64,000 bases of DNA from Streptomyces sp. WP-1 (GTDB lineage Bacteria; Actinomycetota; Actinomycetes; Streptomycetales; Streptomycetaceae), in contig NZ_CP123923.1 in NCBI RefSeq assembly GCF_030450125.1, forward strand, positions 3,534,001-3,598,000. Direction: 5' to 3'. The notes below the pieces were generated by a model, which saw only the letters and a program-made list of their open reading frames with translations, did no database searches and had not been told where the DNA came from. Below are positions 33,768-42,858 of this stretch, piece by piece. Made by a program: the position numbers and the translations under genes. Numbering within the stretch: the stretch's first letter is position 1; each line of letters opens with the position of its first letter.

Positions 33768-34613
33768 ATGGCAGTCATGACCACGATGGCAACCGGCACG
33801 CGGGTCACCGGCCTGCCCGATGTGGTCGAGCCCTCCAAGGTGGCGCCCAAGGACGCCCGCGATCTCTCCCGGCTCTTCTTCGAACAGCTGGCGACGCTGG
33901 AGGAGGGCACGGCCGAGCACAGCTACGCCCGCAACACGCTGATCGAGATGAACATGTCGCTGGTCCGCTACGCGGCCGGCCGGTTCCGCAGCCGGGGACC
34001 GGAGGAGATGGAGGACATCGTCCAGGTCGGCATGATCGGCCTGATCAAGGCGATCGACCGGTTCGAGCTGTCCCGCGAGGCGGAGTTCACCTCCTTCGCG
34101 ATCCCCTACATCGTCGGTGAGATCAAGCGGTTCTTCCGGGACACCACCTGGGCCGTGCATGTGCCCCGGCGGCTCCAGGAGGCCCGGGTCCAGCTCGCCC
34201 GGGCGACGGAGGAGCTGCGCGGCCGCCTGGACCGCGAGCCGACGGTCAAGGAGCTGTCGGAGCTGATGAGCCTGCCCGAGGACGAGGTGCGCGAGGCCCG
34301 GCTGGCCTCGAACGGCTACAACTCCTCCTCCCTGGACGCCACCCTCAACGGCAGCGAGGACGGCGAGTCCGTGCTGCGGGACTTCATCGGCGCCGAGGAC
34401 ACCGCGCTGGAGCTGGTGGAGGACTTCCACGCCCTGGCGCCGCTGATCGCCGGGCTGGAGGAGCGGGACCGGCGGATCATCCACCTGCGGTTCGTCGAGG
34501 AACTCACCCAGGCGGAGATCGGCGAGCGCCTGGGCGTCTCCCAGATGCACGTCTCCCGGCTGCTCTCCCGCTGCCTGGCCCGCCTGCGCGAGGGCATGCT
34601 CACCACCGGCTGA
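33768..34613 (+). CDS. SigB/SigF-family RNA polymerase sigma factor
   Basis: A 281-residue group 3 sigma factor. Region 2 includes EEMEDIVQVGMIGLIKAIDRFE and FTSFAIPYIVGEIKRFFRD; region 3 includes ARVQLARATEELRGRLDREPTVKEL in outline; region 4 ends with ELTQAEIGERLGVSQMHVSRLL. ATG 33768 has GGGAGGG 6 nt upstream. The upstream STAS and phosphatase genes and the divergent or convergent RsbW-like gene at 34698-35153 make partner switching the likely control. Confidence 0.93.
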   Translation: MAVMTTMATGTRVTGLPDVVEPSKVAPKDARDLSRLFFEQLATLEEGTAEHSYARNTLIEMNMSLVRYAAGRFRSRGPEEMEDIVQVGMIGLIKAIDRFELSREAEFTSFAIPYIVGEIKRFFRDTTWAVHVPRRLQEARVQLARATEELRGRLDREPTVKELSELMSLPEDEVREARLASNGYNSSSLDATLNGSEDGESVLRDFIGAEDTALELVEDFHALAPLIAGLEERDRRIIHLRFVEELTQAEIGERLGVSQMHVSRLLSRCLARLREGMLTTG

Positions 34614-34621
34614 GAACGGCG

Positions 34622-34714
34622 CACACCGAAGCGGGGAGCGGGACACACTGCGGCGGAGAAGCGGCACACACCGAAGCGGGGAGCGGGGCGCGAGCCCTCA
34701 GCTCCCCGCTTCGG
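34622..34714. terminator. Direct repeat and hairpin between sigma factor and RsbW-like genes
   Basis: The 21-bp word CACACCGAAGCGGGGAGCGG(G) occurs at 34622-34642 and again at 34667-34687. Its CCGAAGCGGGGAGC part pairs perfectly with GCTCCCCGCTTCGG at 34701-34714, giving a 14-bp stem; the right arm lies inside the end of the convergent RsbW-like gene. Either left copy can pair with it, so two alternative terminator hairpins are possible. Confidence 0.65.
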
Positions 34715-35153
34715 CGCCGCTGTCGAGGAGCAGCCGGGCCACGATCCGCTTGCCCTCCCCCGCCGGAACGGTCCGCACCTGCTCGCACAGCCGCGTGACG
34801 AGGTGCAGTCCGTGGCCGCCGGCGCGGCGCGGGTCGGGTTCCCGGGGCAGGGGCTCGTGGGCCGAGCTGTCGCGGACGGTGACGGTCAGACGGGCGCCGT
34901 CGGCGGAGAGTTCCAGCAGCAGCGCGCCGGGGCCGGGGGCGTGCCGGATCGCGTTGGTGACCAGCTCGCTCACGACGAGCTGGGCGTCCTGGTTCGGCTG
35001 CCGGTCGGGATGGTGGCCCGCGCGCGCCAGCAGGGTGCGCACGGCACCGCGGGCGTCGGCGATGGGAATCCCCGCCACGCCCCAGGCGGCGCTGTAGCGC
35101 GAGGGCGCCGAGCGGGGTTCATCCATCGCCTGGATTCCGAGCGGGATGACCAT
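34698..35153 (-). CDS. RsbW-like anti-sigma factor / HATPase
   Basis: A 151-residue GHKL ATPase of the anti-sigma kinase type. The N box is ELVTNAIRHA (~67-76), the G1 region is VRDSSAHEP, and GGHGLHLVTRL (~113-123) is the G2 box. It would bind a sigma factor and phosphorylate a STAS partner. ATG 35153 has GGAGA 7 nt upstream. It converges with the sigma factor gene and is followed upstream by a STAS gene on the same strand, so cross-talk with both STAS proteins is possible. Confidence 0.88.
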   Translation of the reverse strand: MVIPLGIQAMDEPRSAPSRYSAAWGVAGIPIADARGAVRTLLARAGHHPDRQPNQDAQLVVSELVTNAIRHAPGPGALLLELSADGARLTVTVRDSSAHEPLPREPDPRRAGGHGLHLVTRLCEQVRTVPAGEGKRIVARLLLDSGAEAGS

Positions 35154-35218
35154 GGAAGTGTCTCCGATAGGGCGTTAGTTCCTTTTGATCACAAATTCTT
35201 CTCGGGTACGACTCTCGG

Positions 35219-35602
35219 CTACCCGCTGTCCTCGTCTTCATGGGACCCCGGCCGACCGGCCTGGAGCGTGCCGCCGGTGTCCGCGATCGTGAAGTGGTCG
35301 AGGACCCCGCTGACGACCAGCAGCCGCCGCACCGCGGGGCGCAGGGGGCCGAGCAGCACGAGGTCGCGCCCGTCGGACAGGTGCCGGCGCCGCAGTGCCA
35401 GAAGGGCGTTGAGGAGCATGCTGTCGGCGAAGGTGACCCGGGACAGGTCGATCGCCGTGACGGGCAGCGCGGCGCGCTCGGCCGTCTCCCGGGCGGCCTC
35501 GAAGTCCTCGGCGTCGTCCCAGTCCACCTCACCGCGCAATGTGATCACGAAGGTCTCTTCGTGACGGGTGATGTGCACCTTCATCTCCGAACCCGGATGC
35601 AT
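35219..35602 (-). CDS. STAS domain protein (second anti-anti-sigma factor)
   Basis: A 127-residue STAS protein. IDLSRVTFADSMLLNALLAL carries the putative phosphorylation Ser in ADSML (~residue 60). ATG 35602 has GAGG 8 nt upstream; ATG six codons later has no spacing for a ribosome site. It precedes the RsbW-like gene by 65 nt on the same strand and is probably cotranscribed, giving a local antagonist pair. Confidence 0.88.
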   Translation of the reverse strand: MHPGSEMKVHITRHEETFVITLRGEVDWDDAEDFEAARETAERAALPVTAIDLSRVTFADSMLLNALLALRRRHLSDGRDLVLLGPLRPAVRRLLVVSGVLDHFTIADTGGTLQAGRPGSHEDEDSG

Positions 35603-35818
35603 GGCGTCATCCTCACATCACCGGCCTCCGTCGGGCCAGTCGCCGGCCGGCGGACACCGGGCCGGGTGCGCCGCCCGCCCGGACCGGCCGGTACGGCGGA
35701 CACCTGAGCGCACCCGGACGCCCCCGGGGCCGATACGCTTGGGCCGCTGCGGCACCCTTCCCAACTGATCCGCTCCCGCGGTGAGTCACGGCCTGCGGCG
35801 ATCCAGACGTCTTTGGGC

Positions 35819-35845
35819 ATGAGGATGAAGAACAAGTGCTTATAG
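35819..35845 (+). other. Short upstream ORF with a TTA codon overlapping the kinase start
   Basis: ATG 35819 begins an eight-codon frame (peptide MRMKNKCL) that ends at TAG 35843-35845. Its last sense codon is TTA, the rare leucine codon read by bldA tRNA in Streptomyces. The kinase start GTG 35836 lies inside it in another frame. There is no convincing ribosome site before this ATG, so it may be coincidence. Confidence 0.3.
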
Positions 35846-36951
35846 CGGGCCGATACAGGCTGCGGGACACCATCGGGCGGGGCGCGATGGGGGAGGTCTG
35901 GCGGGCCTTCGACGAGACGCTCGGCAGACCGGTCGCCGTGAAGCTCCTGCTCCCCCACGACTCCGACCCCACCGCGTCCTCGCGGTTCCGGCTGGAGGCG
36001 CAGACCGCGGGGCGCCTCAGCCATCCGAACGTCGTCGGGGTCCTGGACTTCGGCGAGTTCGAGGGCCGGCTGTTCCTGGTGATGGAGCTGGTCGACGGGG
36101 GCAGCCTCGACGGGCTGCTCAGCGCCTCCGGGCCGCTGCCCGCCGAGCGGGTGGCCCGGATCGCCGCGCAGGCCGCCGTCGGGCTGGCCCTCGCGCACCG
36201 GCAGGGCATCGTGCACCGGGACATCAAACCGGCCAACCTGCTGCTGACCGCCGACGACACCCTGAAAATAGGCGACTTCGGCATCGCCCGCTTCTTCGAC
36301 GACCCCAACTCCGCGCTCACCGCGACCGGGCAGATCGTCGGCACCAGCCTCTTCCTCGCGCCCGAGCGGGCCCTGGGCCGCACCGCGGGCCCGCCGTCCG
36401 ACGTGTACTCCCTGGGCTGCGTGCTCTACCAACTCCTCACCGGCCGACCGCCGTTCCAGGCGGACAGCCCGCTCGCGGTGCTGCACCAGCACCTCGATGC
36501 CACCCCGGTCCCGCCCCGGCAGCTGTGCGCCGATCTGTCGCCCGCCTTCGAGAACTATCTGCTCGGCCTGCTGGCCAAGGAGCCCGAGAGCCGGCCCACG
36601 GCCGAGGAGGTCGCCGACTGGTTCGGGCGTGGATCCTGGCGCGGCGCACCGGAGCCGATGCCGGTCGCGCACCAGGGCCACGGCCGCTCGAAGCAGCCGC
36701 TCGCCCCCGCCCCGAGGTCCACCCGGCACGCCGCCGCCCCCGCCCGCCGCGCCGCCGCTCCCCCGGCCCGCTCCGAGGGCGCCTACGCCCCGGCGGGGGA
36801 CACCGAGTGGCAGACCAGCGTGCACCGGTCCGCGAACCGCCGTCCGCGCCTGCCCCTGCTCCGCCGCTCCCGCGTCCTGGCCGTCCTGGGCGGCACCGGC
36901 CTGTTCGTGCTGGCGCTGCTGGCGGGCATGGCGTGGTTCTCGCCGAGCTGA
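35836..36951 (+). CDS. Membrane-anchored Ser/Thr protein kinase (PknB-like)
   Basis: A 371-residue Hanks-type kinase. All core elements are present: GRGAMGEVW (P-loop, ~14-22), AVKLLLP (catalytic Lys), HRDIKPANLL (catalytic loop), GDFGIARF and SDVYSLGCVLYQLLTG. A Pro/Ala-rich linker (~270-335) leads to one transmembrane helix (~348-366) and almost no external part, so it lacks an extracellular sensor such as PASTA. GTG 35836 has GAGGA 11 nt upstream. It is divergent from the STAS/RsbW-like genes. Confidence 0.93.
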   Translation: MLIAGRYRLRDTIGRGAMGEVWRAFDETLGRPVAVKLLLPHDSDPTASSRFRLEAQTAGRLSHPNVVGVLDFGEFEGRLFLVMELVDGGSLDGLLSASGPLPAERVARIAAQAAVGLALAHRQGIVHRDIKPANLLLTADDTLKIGDFGIARFFDDPNSALTATGQIVGTSLFLAPERALGRTAGPPSDVYSLGCVLYQLLTGRPPFQADSPLAVLHQHLDATPVPPRQLCADLSPAFENYLLGLLAKEPESRPTAEEVADWFGRGSWRGAPEPMPVAHQGHGRSKQPLAPAPRSTRHAAAPARRAAAPPARSEGAYAPAGDTEWQTSVHRSANRRPRLPLLRRSRVLAVLGGTGLFVLALLAGMAWFSPS

Positions 36952-37025
36952 GCTGCGGGAAGGGCCCGGCGGGGGCCGCCCCGGCCTGATCCGGGTCCGG
37001 CGCGGGCCGTCTACGATCGGACCGC

Positions 37026-37934
37026 ATGGACTGGTTGGCGCGGATCGGCGGGCTCAGGCAGTGGGCCAGGGGCGGGGTACGGGCCCCGCACAAGCCGCTG
37101 TTGCTGCTGTACGCGCTCGGCCGGTTCCAGCAGGACGCCGAGGGCGGGCTGCGGTACACGGCGGTCGAGGCCGACCTTCAGCGGCTGCTGACCGAGTACG
37201 GCCCGCCGAACCGGACGACCCCCGCGTACCCCTTCCATCACCTGGTCGGCGACGGGGTGTGGGAGGTGCGCACCGACCGGGGTTCCGGCAGCCCGGGCAG
37301 CGGGGTGCGGGACCTGCGGGAGACGGGCGCCACCGGGCGGCTCGCGCCGGAGCTGCGCGCCGCGCTGCGGCGTGATCCGCAACTCCTCGGCGACATCGCG
37401 CGCCTGCTGCTCGACCTGCACTTCCCGCCCTCGCTGCACGGCGAGTTGTGCGAGGCTGCGGGCCTGGAACTCGAGTGGGCGCGGACCGAGCGGCTCGCGG
37501 TGGCGCGCGGGCGGCGGGACCCGCGGATGCGGGAACTGGTGCTGACCGCCTACGAGTACCGGTGCGCGTTCTGCGGTTACGACGGCCGGATCGGCCCGGT
37601 GCCGGTCGGGCTGGAGGCGGCCCATGTGCGCTGGTGGGCGTTCGGCGGGCCCGACGAGATCGAGAACGGACTGTGCCTGTGCTCGCTGCACCACAAGCTG
37701 TTCGACCGGGGCGTCCTCGGCATCGGCGACGATCTGCGCGTCCTGGTCTCCCAGCGGTTCGCCGGCCACAGCCCCGCCGCCCGCGACCAGGTCACCGCCC
37801 TCGCGGGCCGCCGCCTCCTCGGGCCCCGGCCCGGGATCCGTCCCGTCGCGGACGTCCACCGCGACTGGCACACCCGCCAGGTCTTCCACGGCGGACCGGG
37901 CCTGCCCCGGCAACGGGCCGACAGCAGACCCTAG
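37026..37934 (+). CDS. Phosphorothioated-DNA-type restriction endonuclease (SBD-HNH, McrA-like)
   Basis: A 302-residue protein. The N-terminal ~150 residues (RAPHKPLLLLYALGRFQ, YPFHHL at 69-74, LHFPPSLHGEL at 131-141) match the sulfur-binding domain layout of SprMcrA/ScoMcrA as I remember it. The C-terminal HNH nuclease has Cys180-x2-Cys183, EAAHVRWW with His200, Asn214, and CSLHHKLFD (219-227). Such type IV enzymes cut near phosphorothioate-modified DNA and thus exclude dnd-modified foreign DNA. No dnd genes are in the window, as expected for a strain carrying such an enzyme. Confidence 0.88.
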   Translation: MDWLARIGGLRQWARGGVRAPHKPLLLLYALGRFQQDAEGGLRYTAVEADLQRLLTEYGPPNRTTPAYPFHHLVGDGVWEVRTDRGSGSPGSGVRDLRETGATGRLAPELRAALRRDPQLLGDIARLLLDLHFPPSLHGELCEAAGLELEWARTERLAVARGRRDPRMRELVLTAYEYRCAFCGYDGRIGPVPVGLEAAHVRWWAFGGPDEIENGLCLCSLHHKLFDRGVLGIGDDLRVLVSQRFAGHSPAARDQVTALAGRRLLGPRPGIRPVADVHRDWHTRQVFHGGPGLPRQRADSRP

Positions 37935-38067
37935 GACCCCCTGGAGCCGGTCCGCCGGACCCGCCTCACCGGCCGCCAGCGTGCCGCGCACCGCCGTGTC
38001 CGCGTCCTCCGCCATCATGGAGCGGCCCCGCCCGCGGCCCCGGCCGATGGCGTCGACCCCGGCGGAC

Positions 38068-38082
38068 CCTACGTATCGTAGG
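38068..38082. promoter_or_regulatory. Perfect dyad CCTACG-N3-CGTAGG
   Basis: CCTACG (38068-38073) and CGTAGG (38077-38082) are exact inverted repeats with a TAT spacer. The site is 64 nt before the small membrane protein gene. It resembles the dyad at 38473-38489 upstream of the next gene. A dimeric repressor is the likely user; none is identified. Confidence 0.55.
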
Positions 38083-38146
38083 TTCCCGACCGGGCAGGGC
38101 TGTAAGGCCGTTCATACACCTGTTCCACCACGTCAACGGGGGATCC

Positions 38147-38422
38147 ATGCAGGACACGGAGACGGCGCCCAGCGGTGAGGTCTGCGCACGCAGCCTCGCG
38201 CCGACCCTCGCCGTACTCGTCGTCAGCCTCTTCGTCGCCGCCGTCGGCGTGTACGAGCTGTGCGGCTTCGGACTGCACAGCCTCGACCGGCGCCCGCACC
38301 TGTTCAGCGACGGCCTCGCCACCGGCGGGGTGATCGTCGCGGCGGTGGCCGCGGGGGCCGCGGTGGGCAACCTGGCCTGGCTGCTGGCCTCCGCCCGGCG
38401 TGGCTCGGAAAGGACCGGGTAA
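38147..38422 (+). CDS. Small two-helix membrane protein
   Basis: A 91-residue protein with two hydrophobic helices (LAVLVVSLFVAAVGVYELCG at ~21-40 and GVIVAAVAAGAAVGNLAWLL at ~61-80). ATG 38147 follows GGGGGA by 3-4 nt. No family recognised. It lies between two related dyads and upstream of the lipid aminoacyl transferase gene, which hints at a membrane-related stress role. Confidence 0.65.
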   Translation: MQDTETAPSGEVCARSLAPTLAVLVVSLFVAAVGVYELCGFGLHSLDRRPHLFSDGLATGGVIVAAVAAGAAVGNLAWLLASARRGSERTG

Positions 38423-38472
38423 GAAGCGGGCCCGGTACGCTCCTGTCCCGATAGACAGACCGGAACACTCTC

Positions 38473-38545
38473 CCCTACACGCTGTAGGGTCGCACTCGTA
38501 GTGCCCGTCTGTCCCCGTCCCCCCTCACCAAGGTGACCAGTCACC
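38473..38545. promoter_or_regulatory. Cluster of dyads before the MprF-like gene
   Basis: Three perfect inverted repeats occur in 73 nt: CCCTACA/TGTAGGG with a 3-nt spacer (38473-38489), GCACT/AGTGC with a 3-nt spacer (38492-38504), and GGTGAC/GTCACC with a 2-nt spacer (38532-38545). The last covers the ribosome site and abuts the start codon. The first contains TACA-N3-TGTA, close to the TACA/TGTA boxes used by CopY/BlaI-type repressors. Confidence 0.55.
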
Positions 38546-40363
38546 ATGCCCGCTCCGCAGTCGACCGTCCCCTCCGCGCACGCCCCCGCCGAGCGTGCCC
38601 CGCACCGCGAGTTCCCGCCGCTCACGCCCGGCCCCCGGCTGCGTGCCGCCGCGGCCTCGGCCACGGTGTGGTACCTGCGGCTGATCGCCGTGCTCAACAT
38701 CCTCGCGGTGCTCTCCCTGCCGTTCCGCCAGGAGGTCCACGAGCACAACACCAGCAAGCTCTTCAACCAGGAGCATCCGCACCACCACGTCGGCGCGTTC
38801 TTCACGCCGTACCTGGCCACCGGCGGCCTCGTCTCGGCCGCGCTCGCGATCTTCCTGATGCTGGTGATGCGGCGCCGCAAGCGCGCCGCCTGGCTGACCA
38901 ACATCGCGCTCGCCGGACCCCTGTTCGCGGTGTACGCCGTCGGGCTCATCACCCAGGACCGGTACGCGGACCACGTCTTCAACTGGGTCTCCGCCGGTCT
39001 GACCGGTCTGTTCGTGGCAGCCCTGCTGATCGGCAGGCGCGAGTTCAACGCGGTCGGCGACCCCTCCAACCCGAAGCTGGCGCTGGCCGTCGGCGCGGGC
39101 GGGCTGCTGGCCACCGGCGGCCTCGGCACCCTGCTGGTGCACGCCACCAACAAGCTGCCCGGCGCCGATCTCACCGACGAGATCGTCTACACCTATCTGC
39201 GCGGCATCAGCGTCGGCATGTTCGCCGACCGCATCGACCATGTGCACGCGCCGCGTTGGACCGACATCACGGTCAACGTCCTGCTCGCGGCGGCCTTCTG
39301 CCTCGTCCTGTACGCCTGCTTCCGCTCCCCGCGCGGCGAGCAGCTGCTCACCGCCGCCGACGAGGAGCGGCTGCGCGCCCTGCTCGACAAGCACGGCGCC
39401 CGCGACTCCCTCGGCTACTTCGCGCTGCGCCGCGACAAGGCCGCCGTCTTCTCCCCCAGCGGCAAGGCCGCGATCACCTACCGCGTGGTCGGCGCCGTCT
39501 CCCTCGCCTCCGGCGACCCGATCGGCGACCCCGAGGCATGGCCCGGCGCCATCGACGCCTGGCTCGCCGAGGCCCGCCGGCACGCGTGGATCCCGGCGGT
39601 CATGGGCGCGAGCGAGGAGGCCGGCACCGTCTACGCGCGGCACGGCCTGGACGCCCTCGAACTCGGTGACGAGGCGATCGTGGACATCGCCGACTTCACC
39701 CTCGAAGGACGCCCGATGCGGGTGGTCCGCCAGGCCCACAACCGGGTCAAGCGGGCCGGTTACACCGTGCGCATCCGGCGCCACGAGGACATCCCGGCCG
39801 AGGAGATGGCCCACCTCATCGACCGCGCCGACCACTGGCGCGACGGCGCCACCGAGCGCGGCTTCTCCATGGCGCTGGGCCGCCTCGGCGATCCGGGGGA
39901 CGGCCGCTGCGTGATGCTGGAGTGCCGCGACGGCGACGACCAGCCGCGCGCCCTGCTCAGCTTCGTGCCCTGGGGCGAGCACGGCCTCTCCCTGGACCTG
40001 ATGCGCCGCGACCGCGACTGCGAGAACGGCCTGATGGAGTACATGGTCGTCGAACTGCTGCTGCGCGCCGGTGACTTGGGTGTCCAGCGGGTCTCGCTGA
40101 ACTTCGCCATGTTCCGCTCGGTCTTCGAACGCGGCGCGCGTCTGGGCGCGGGCCCGGTGCTGCGGCTGTGGCGCTCGGTCCTCACCTTCTTCTCCCGCTG
40201 GTGGCAGATCGAGTCCCTGTACCGCGCGAACGCGAAGTACCGCCCGGTGTGGGAGCCCCGGTTCCTGCTCTTCGCCAAGTCCAGCGACATCCCGCGGATC
40301 GGCCTGGCGAGCGCGCGGGCGGAGGGGTTCCTCACGCTGCCGGTGATCGGGGAGCGGTCGTAG
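38546..40363 (+). CDS. MprF-like phosphatidylglycerol aminoacyltransferase (DUF2156)
   Basis: A 605-residue membrane protein. About six hydrophobic helices (residues ~40-270) precede a cytoplasmic DUF2156 domain of the lysyl-phosphatidylglycerol synthase type, with YRVVGAVSLASGDPIGDPEA, EEAGTVYARHGL and ENGLMEYMVVELL as landmarks. It would transfer an aminoacyl group from tRNA to phosphatidylglycerol, lowering surface charge. No aminoacyl-tRNA synthetase domain is fused, unlike mycobacterial LysX. Its promoter region holds three dyads, suggesting tight control. Confidence 0.85.
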   Translation: MPAPQSTVPSAHAPAERAPHREFPPLTPGPRLRAAAASATVWYLRLIAVLNILAVLSLPFRQEVHEHNTSKLFNQEHPHHHVGAFFTPYLATGGLVSAALAIFLMLVMRRRKRAAWLTNIALAGPLFAVYAVGLITQDRYADHVFNWVSAGLTGLFVAALLIGRREFNAVGDPSNPKLALAVGAGGLLATGGLGTLLVHATNKLPGADLTDEIVYTYLRGISVGMFADRIDHVHAPRWTDITVNVLLAAAFCLVLYACFRSPRGEQLLTAADEERLRALLDKHGARDSLGYFALRRDKAAVFSPSGKAAITYRVVGAVSLASGDPIGDPEAWPGAIDAWLAEARRHAWIPAVMGASEEAGTVYARHGLDALELGDEAIVDIADFTLEGRPMRVVRQAHNRVKRAGYTVRIRRHEDIPAEEMAHLIDRADHWRDGATERGFSMALGRLGDPGDGRCVMLECRDGDDQPRALLSFVPWGEHGLSLDLMRRDRDCENGLMEYMVVELLLRAGDLGVQRVSLNFAMFRSVFERGARLGAGPVLRLWRSVLTFFSRWWQIESLYRANAKYRPVWEPRFLLFAKSSDIPRIGLASARAEGFLTLPVIGERS

Positions 40364-40509
40364 CGTCGCGGTCCTCCTCGACGCCATGACGAGGCCGGGG
40401 CGCGGGGCACGTCGTCCCGGCCGACGGGGAGTTGCCGGTGGACCTCCGCGAGGATCCGCAGTCGGCCTCGGCGAGGACCCGCCCGTCGTGGGCCCGTCGT
40501 GGACTGCCC

Positions 40510-41922
40510 CTAACCCCCGCCCACCGTGAAGCCGATCACCGCGCCGCCGCCCTCGCGGCGGTACGCGAACGGGGCTCCGCCGTGGGCCATCGCCACCTCA
40601 CGGACGATGGACAGGCCGAGCCCCGAGCCCGGCAGGGAGCGGGCGTCGGCGGCCCGGTAGAAGCGGTCGAAGATGCGGATCAGGTCGCCCTCCGCGATGC
40701 CGGGCCCCCGGTCCAGGACCTCGACGCGGACGGTTCCCGGCCGGGCCGGGCCCATGACGTGGACCTCGATCGGCGCCCGGCCCGCGCGGTCGAACTTGGC
40801 CGCGTTCTCGACCAGGTTGGACATCGCCCGCTGGAGCATCCCCGGCCGCCCGTCGGTCGTCGTGTCGCCGCTCACGCGCAGCACGATCTGCCGTCCGGTA
40901 CGCCGCGACGCCAGCCCCACCACGTCCTCGGCGATGTCCGCGAGATCCACCCGCTGCGGCGGCTCGGTGTCCGACTGCCCGGCGGCGAGGTCCACCAACT
41001 CATTGACCAGGTCGGTGAGTTCGCGCGCCTCCTGGGTGAGGTCGGCGACCAGGTCGTCCCGGGTGGCCGGGGGCAGCTCGTCGATGCGGCGCAGCAGGGA
41101 GATGTTCGTGCGCAGCGAGGTGAGCGGCGTCCGCAGCTCATGCCCCGCGTCCTGGACCAGCCGCCGCTGGTCCTCCTCCGACTGCGCGAGCCGCCCCAGC
41201 ATCCGGTCGAAGGCCCGCCCGAGCCGCCCCACCTCGTCGAGCCCGGCCACCGGGACCTCGATGCCGAGGCGCCGGGTGCGGGCCACGTCCTCGGCGGCGT
41301 TCGTGAGCACCACCAGGCGCCGGGTGATCCGGCGGGCCAGCCACCAGCCGAACAGCCCCGCCGCCACCACCACGGCCGCCATCAGGATCAGCGTCCGCTG
41401 CTGGAGCGTGCGCAGCAGGTCCTCGGTATCGCTGAACTCCTGCGCCACCTGCACCGCGCCCCGCCCGTCGCCGAGCGAGACGGTGGCGATGCGGTAGAGG
41501 TCGTCGCCGACCTGGACGTCCTTGTGCTCGACCGCCTTCCCGGCCGTGCGTGCGACCGCCATCGACCTGTCGTGCGAGGTGACGGGCAGCGAGGGGTCGC
41601 CGTGGTCGACGATCTGGCCCTGTGCGCCGAGCACCTGCACATCGGTGCGGGCGGGCCGCACCAGATCGTGTCCCGGCCGGGAGGAGGAGAAGTCCTCCGG
41701 CCCCATCCTGTGCTGCCGTACCTCGTCCCTCACGTCCTGCACGACCTGCGTGAACACCGTCTGCTGGTCGACGCGGACCAGCCGGGCCGCCGAGCCGTAC
41801 GACACGATGCCGACGAGGATCGCGACGGCCGCGGTGACGGCGGCGAAGGAGATGGCGAAGGTGGTGCGCAGGGAGACCAGCTTGGGCCGGCGCCGAGCGA
41901 GCATCCGGCGCAGGCGGCCCAC
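40510..41922 (-). CDS. HAMP-containing sensor histidine kinase
   Basis: A 470-residue membrane sensor kinase. A first helix (~20-42) and a second near 160-180 frame an external domain of ~115 residues. A HAMP linker follows, then the H box DAGHELRTPLTSLR, the N box LVENAAKF and the G boxes DRGPGIAEGD and GSGLGLSIV. Its start is directly adjacent to the stop of the response regulator gene, so they form a pair (MprAB-like in arrangement). The input signal cannot be deduced. Confidence 0.93.
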   Translation of the reverse strand: MGRLRRMLARRRPKLVSLRTTFAISFAAVTAAVAILVGIVSYGSAARLVRVDQQTVFTQVVQDVRDEVRQHRMGPEDFSSSRPGHDLVRPARTDVQVLGAQGQIVDHGDPSLPVTSHDRSMAVARTAGKAVEHKDVQVGDDLYRIATVSLGDGRGAVQVAQEFSDTEDLLRTLQQRTLILMAAVVVAAGLFGWWLARRITRRLVVLTNAAEDVARTRRLGIEVPVAGLDEVGRLGRAFDRMLGRLAQSEEDQRRLVQDAGHELRTPLTSLRTNISLLRRIDELPPATRDDLVADLTQEARELTDLVNELVDLAAGQSDTEPPQRVDLADIAEDVVGLASRRTGRQIVLRVSGDTTTDGRPGMLQRAMSNLVENAAKFDRAGRAPIEVHVMGPARPGTVRVEVLDRGPGIAEGDLIRIFDRFYRAADARSLPGSGLGLSIVREVAMAHGGAPFAYRREGGGAVIGFTVGGG

Positions 41923-42651
<729 letters not shown>

Positions 42652-42858
42652 ACGCCCAGTCTGCCAAGGCCGCCGGCGGTTCGGCGGGGGAGGCCGGGGC
42701 TACGATCACCCTTTTTACCGCGCTCTCACCGTCACACGGGCAACCGCCTCGGGTCGCCTACCGTCTTCTCACCGAATTGGGCAGATGAGCGATTCGGTCA
42801 CCCGTTCGCCGTCGGGTGCGGTGCGGCGGAGCCGCACAAGCTCTCGCCCCGCGCCCCT

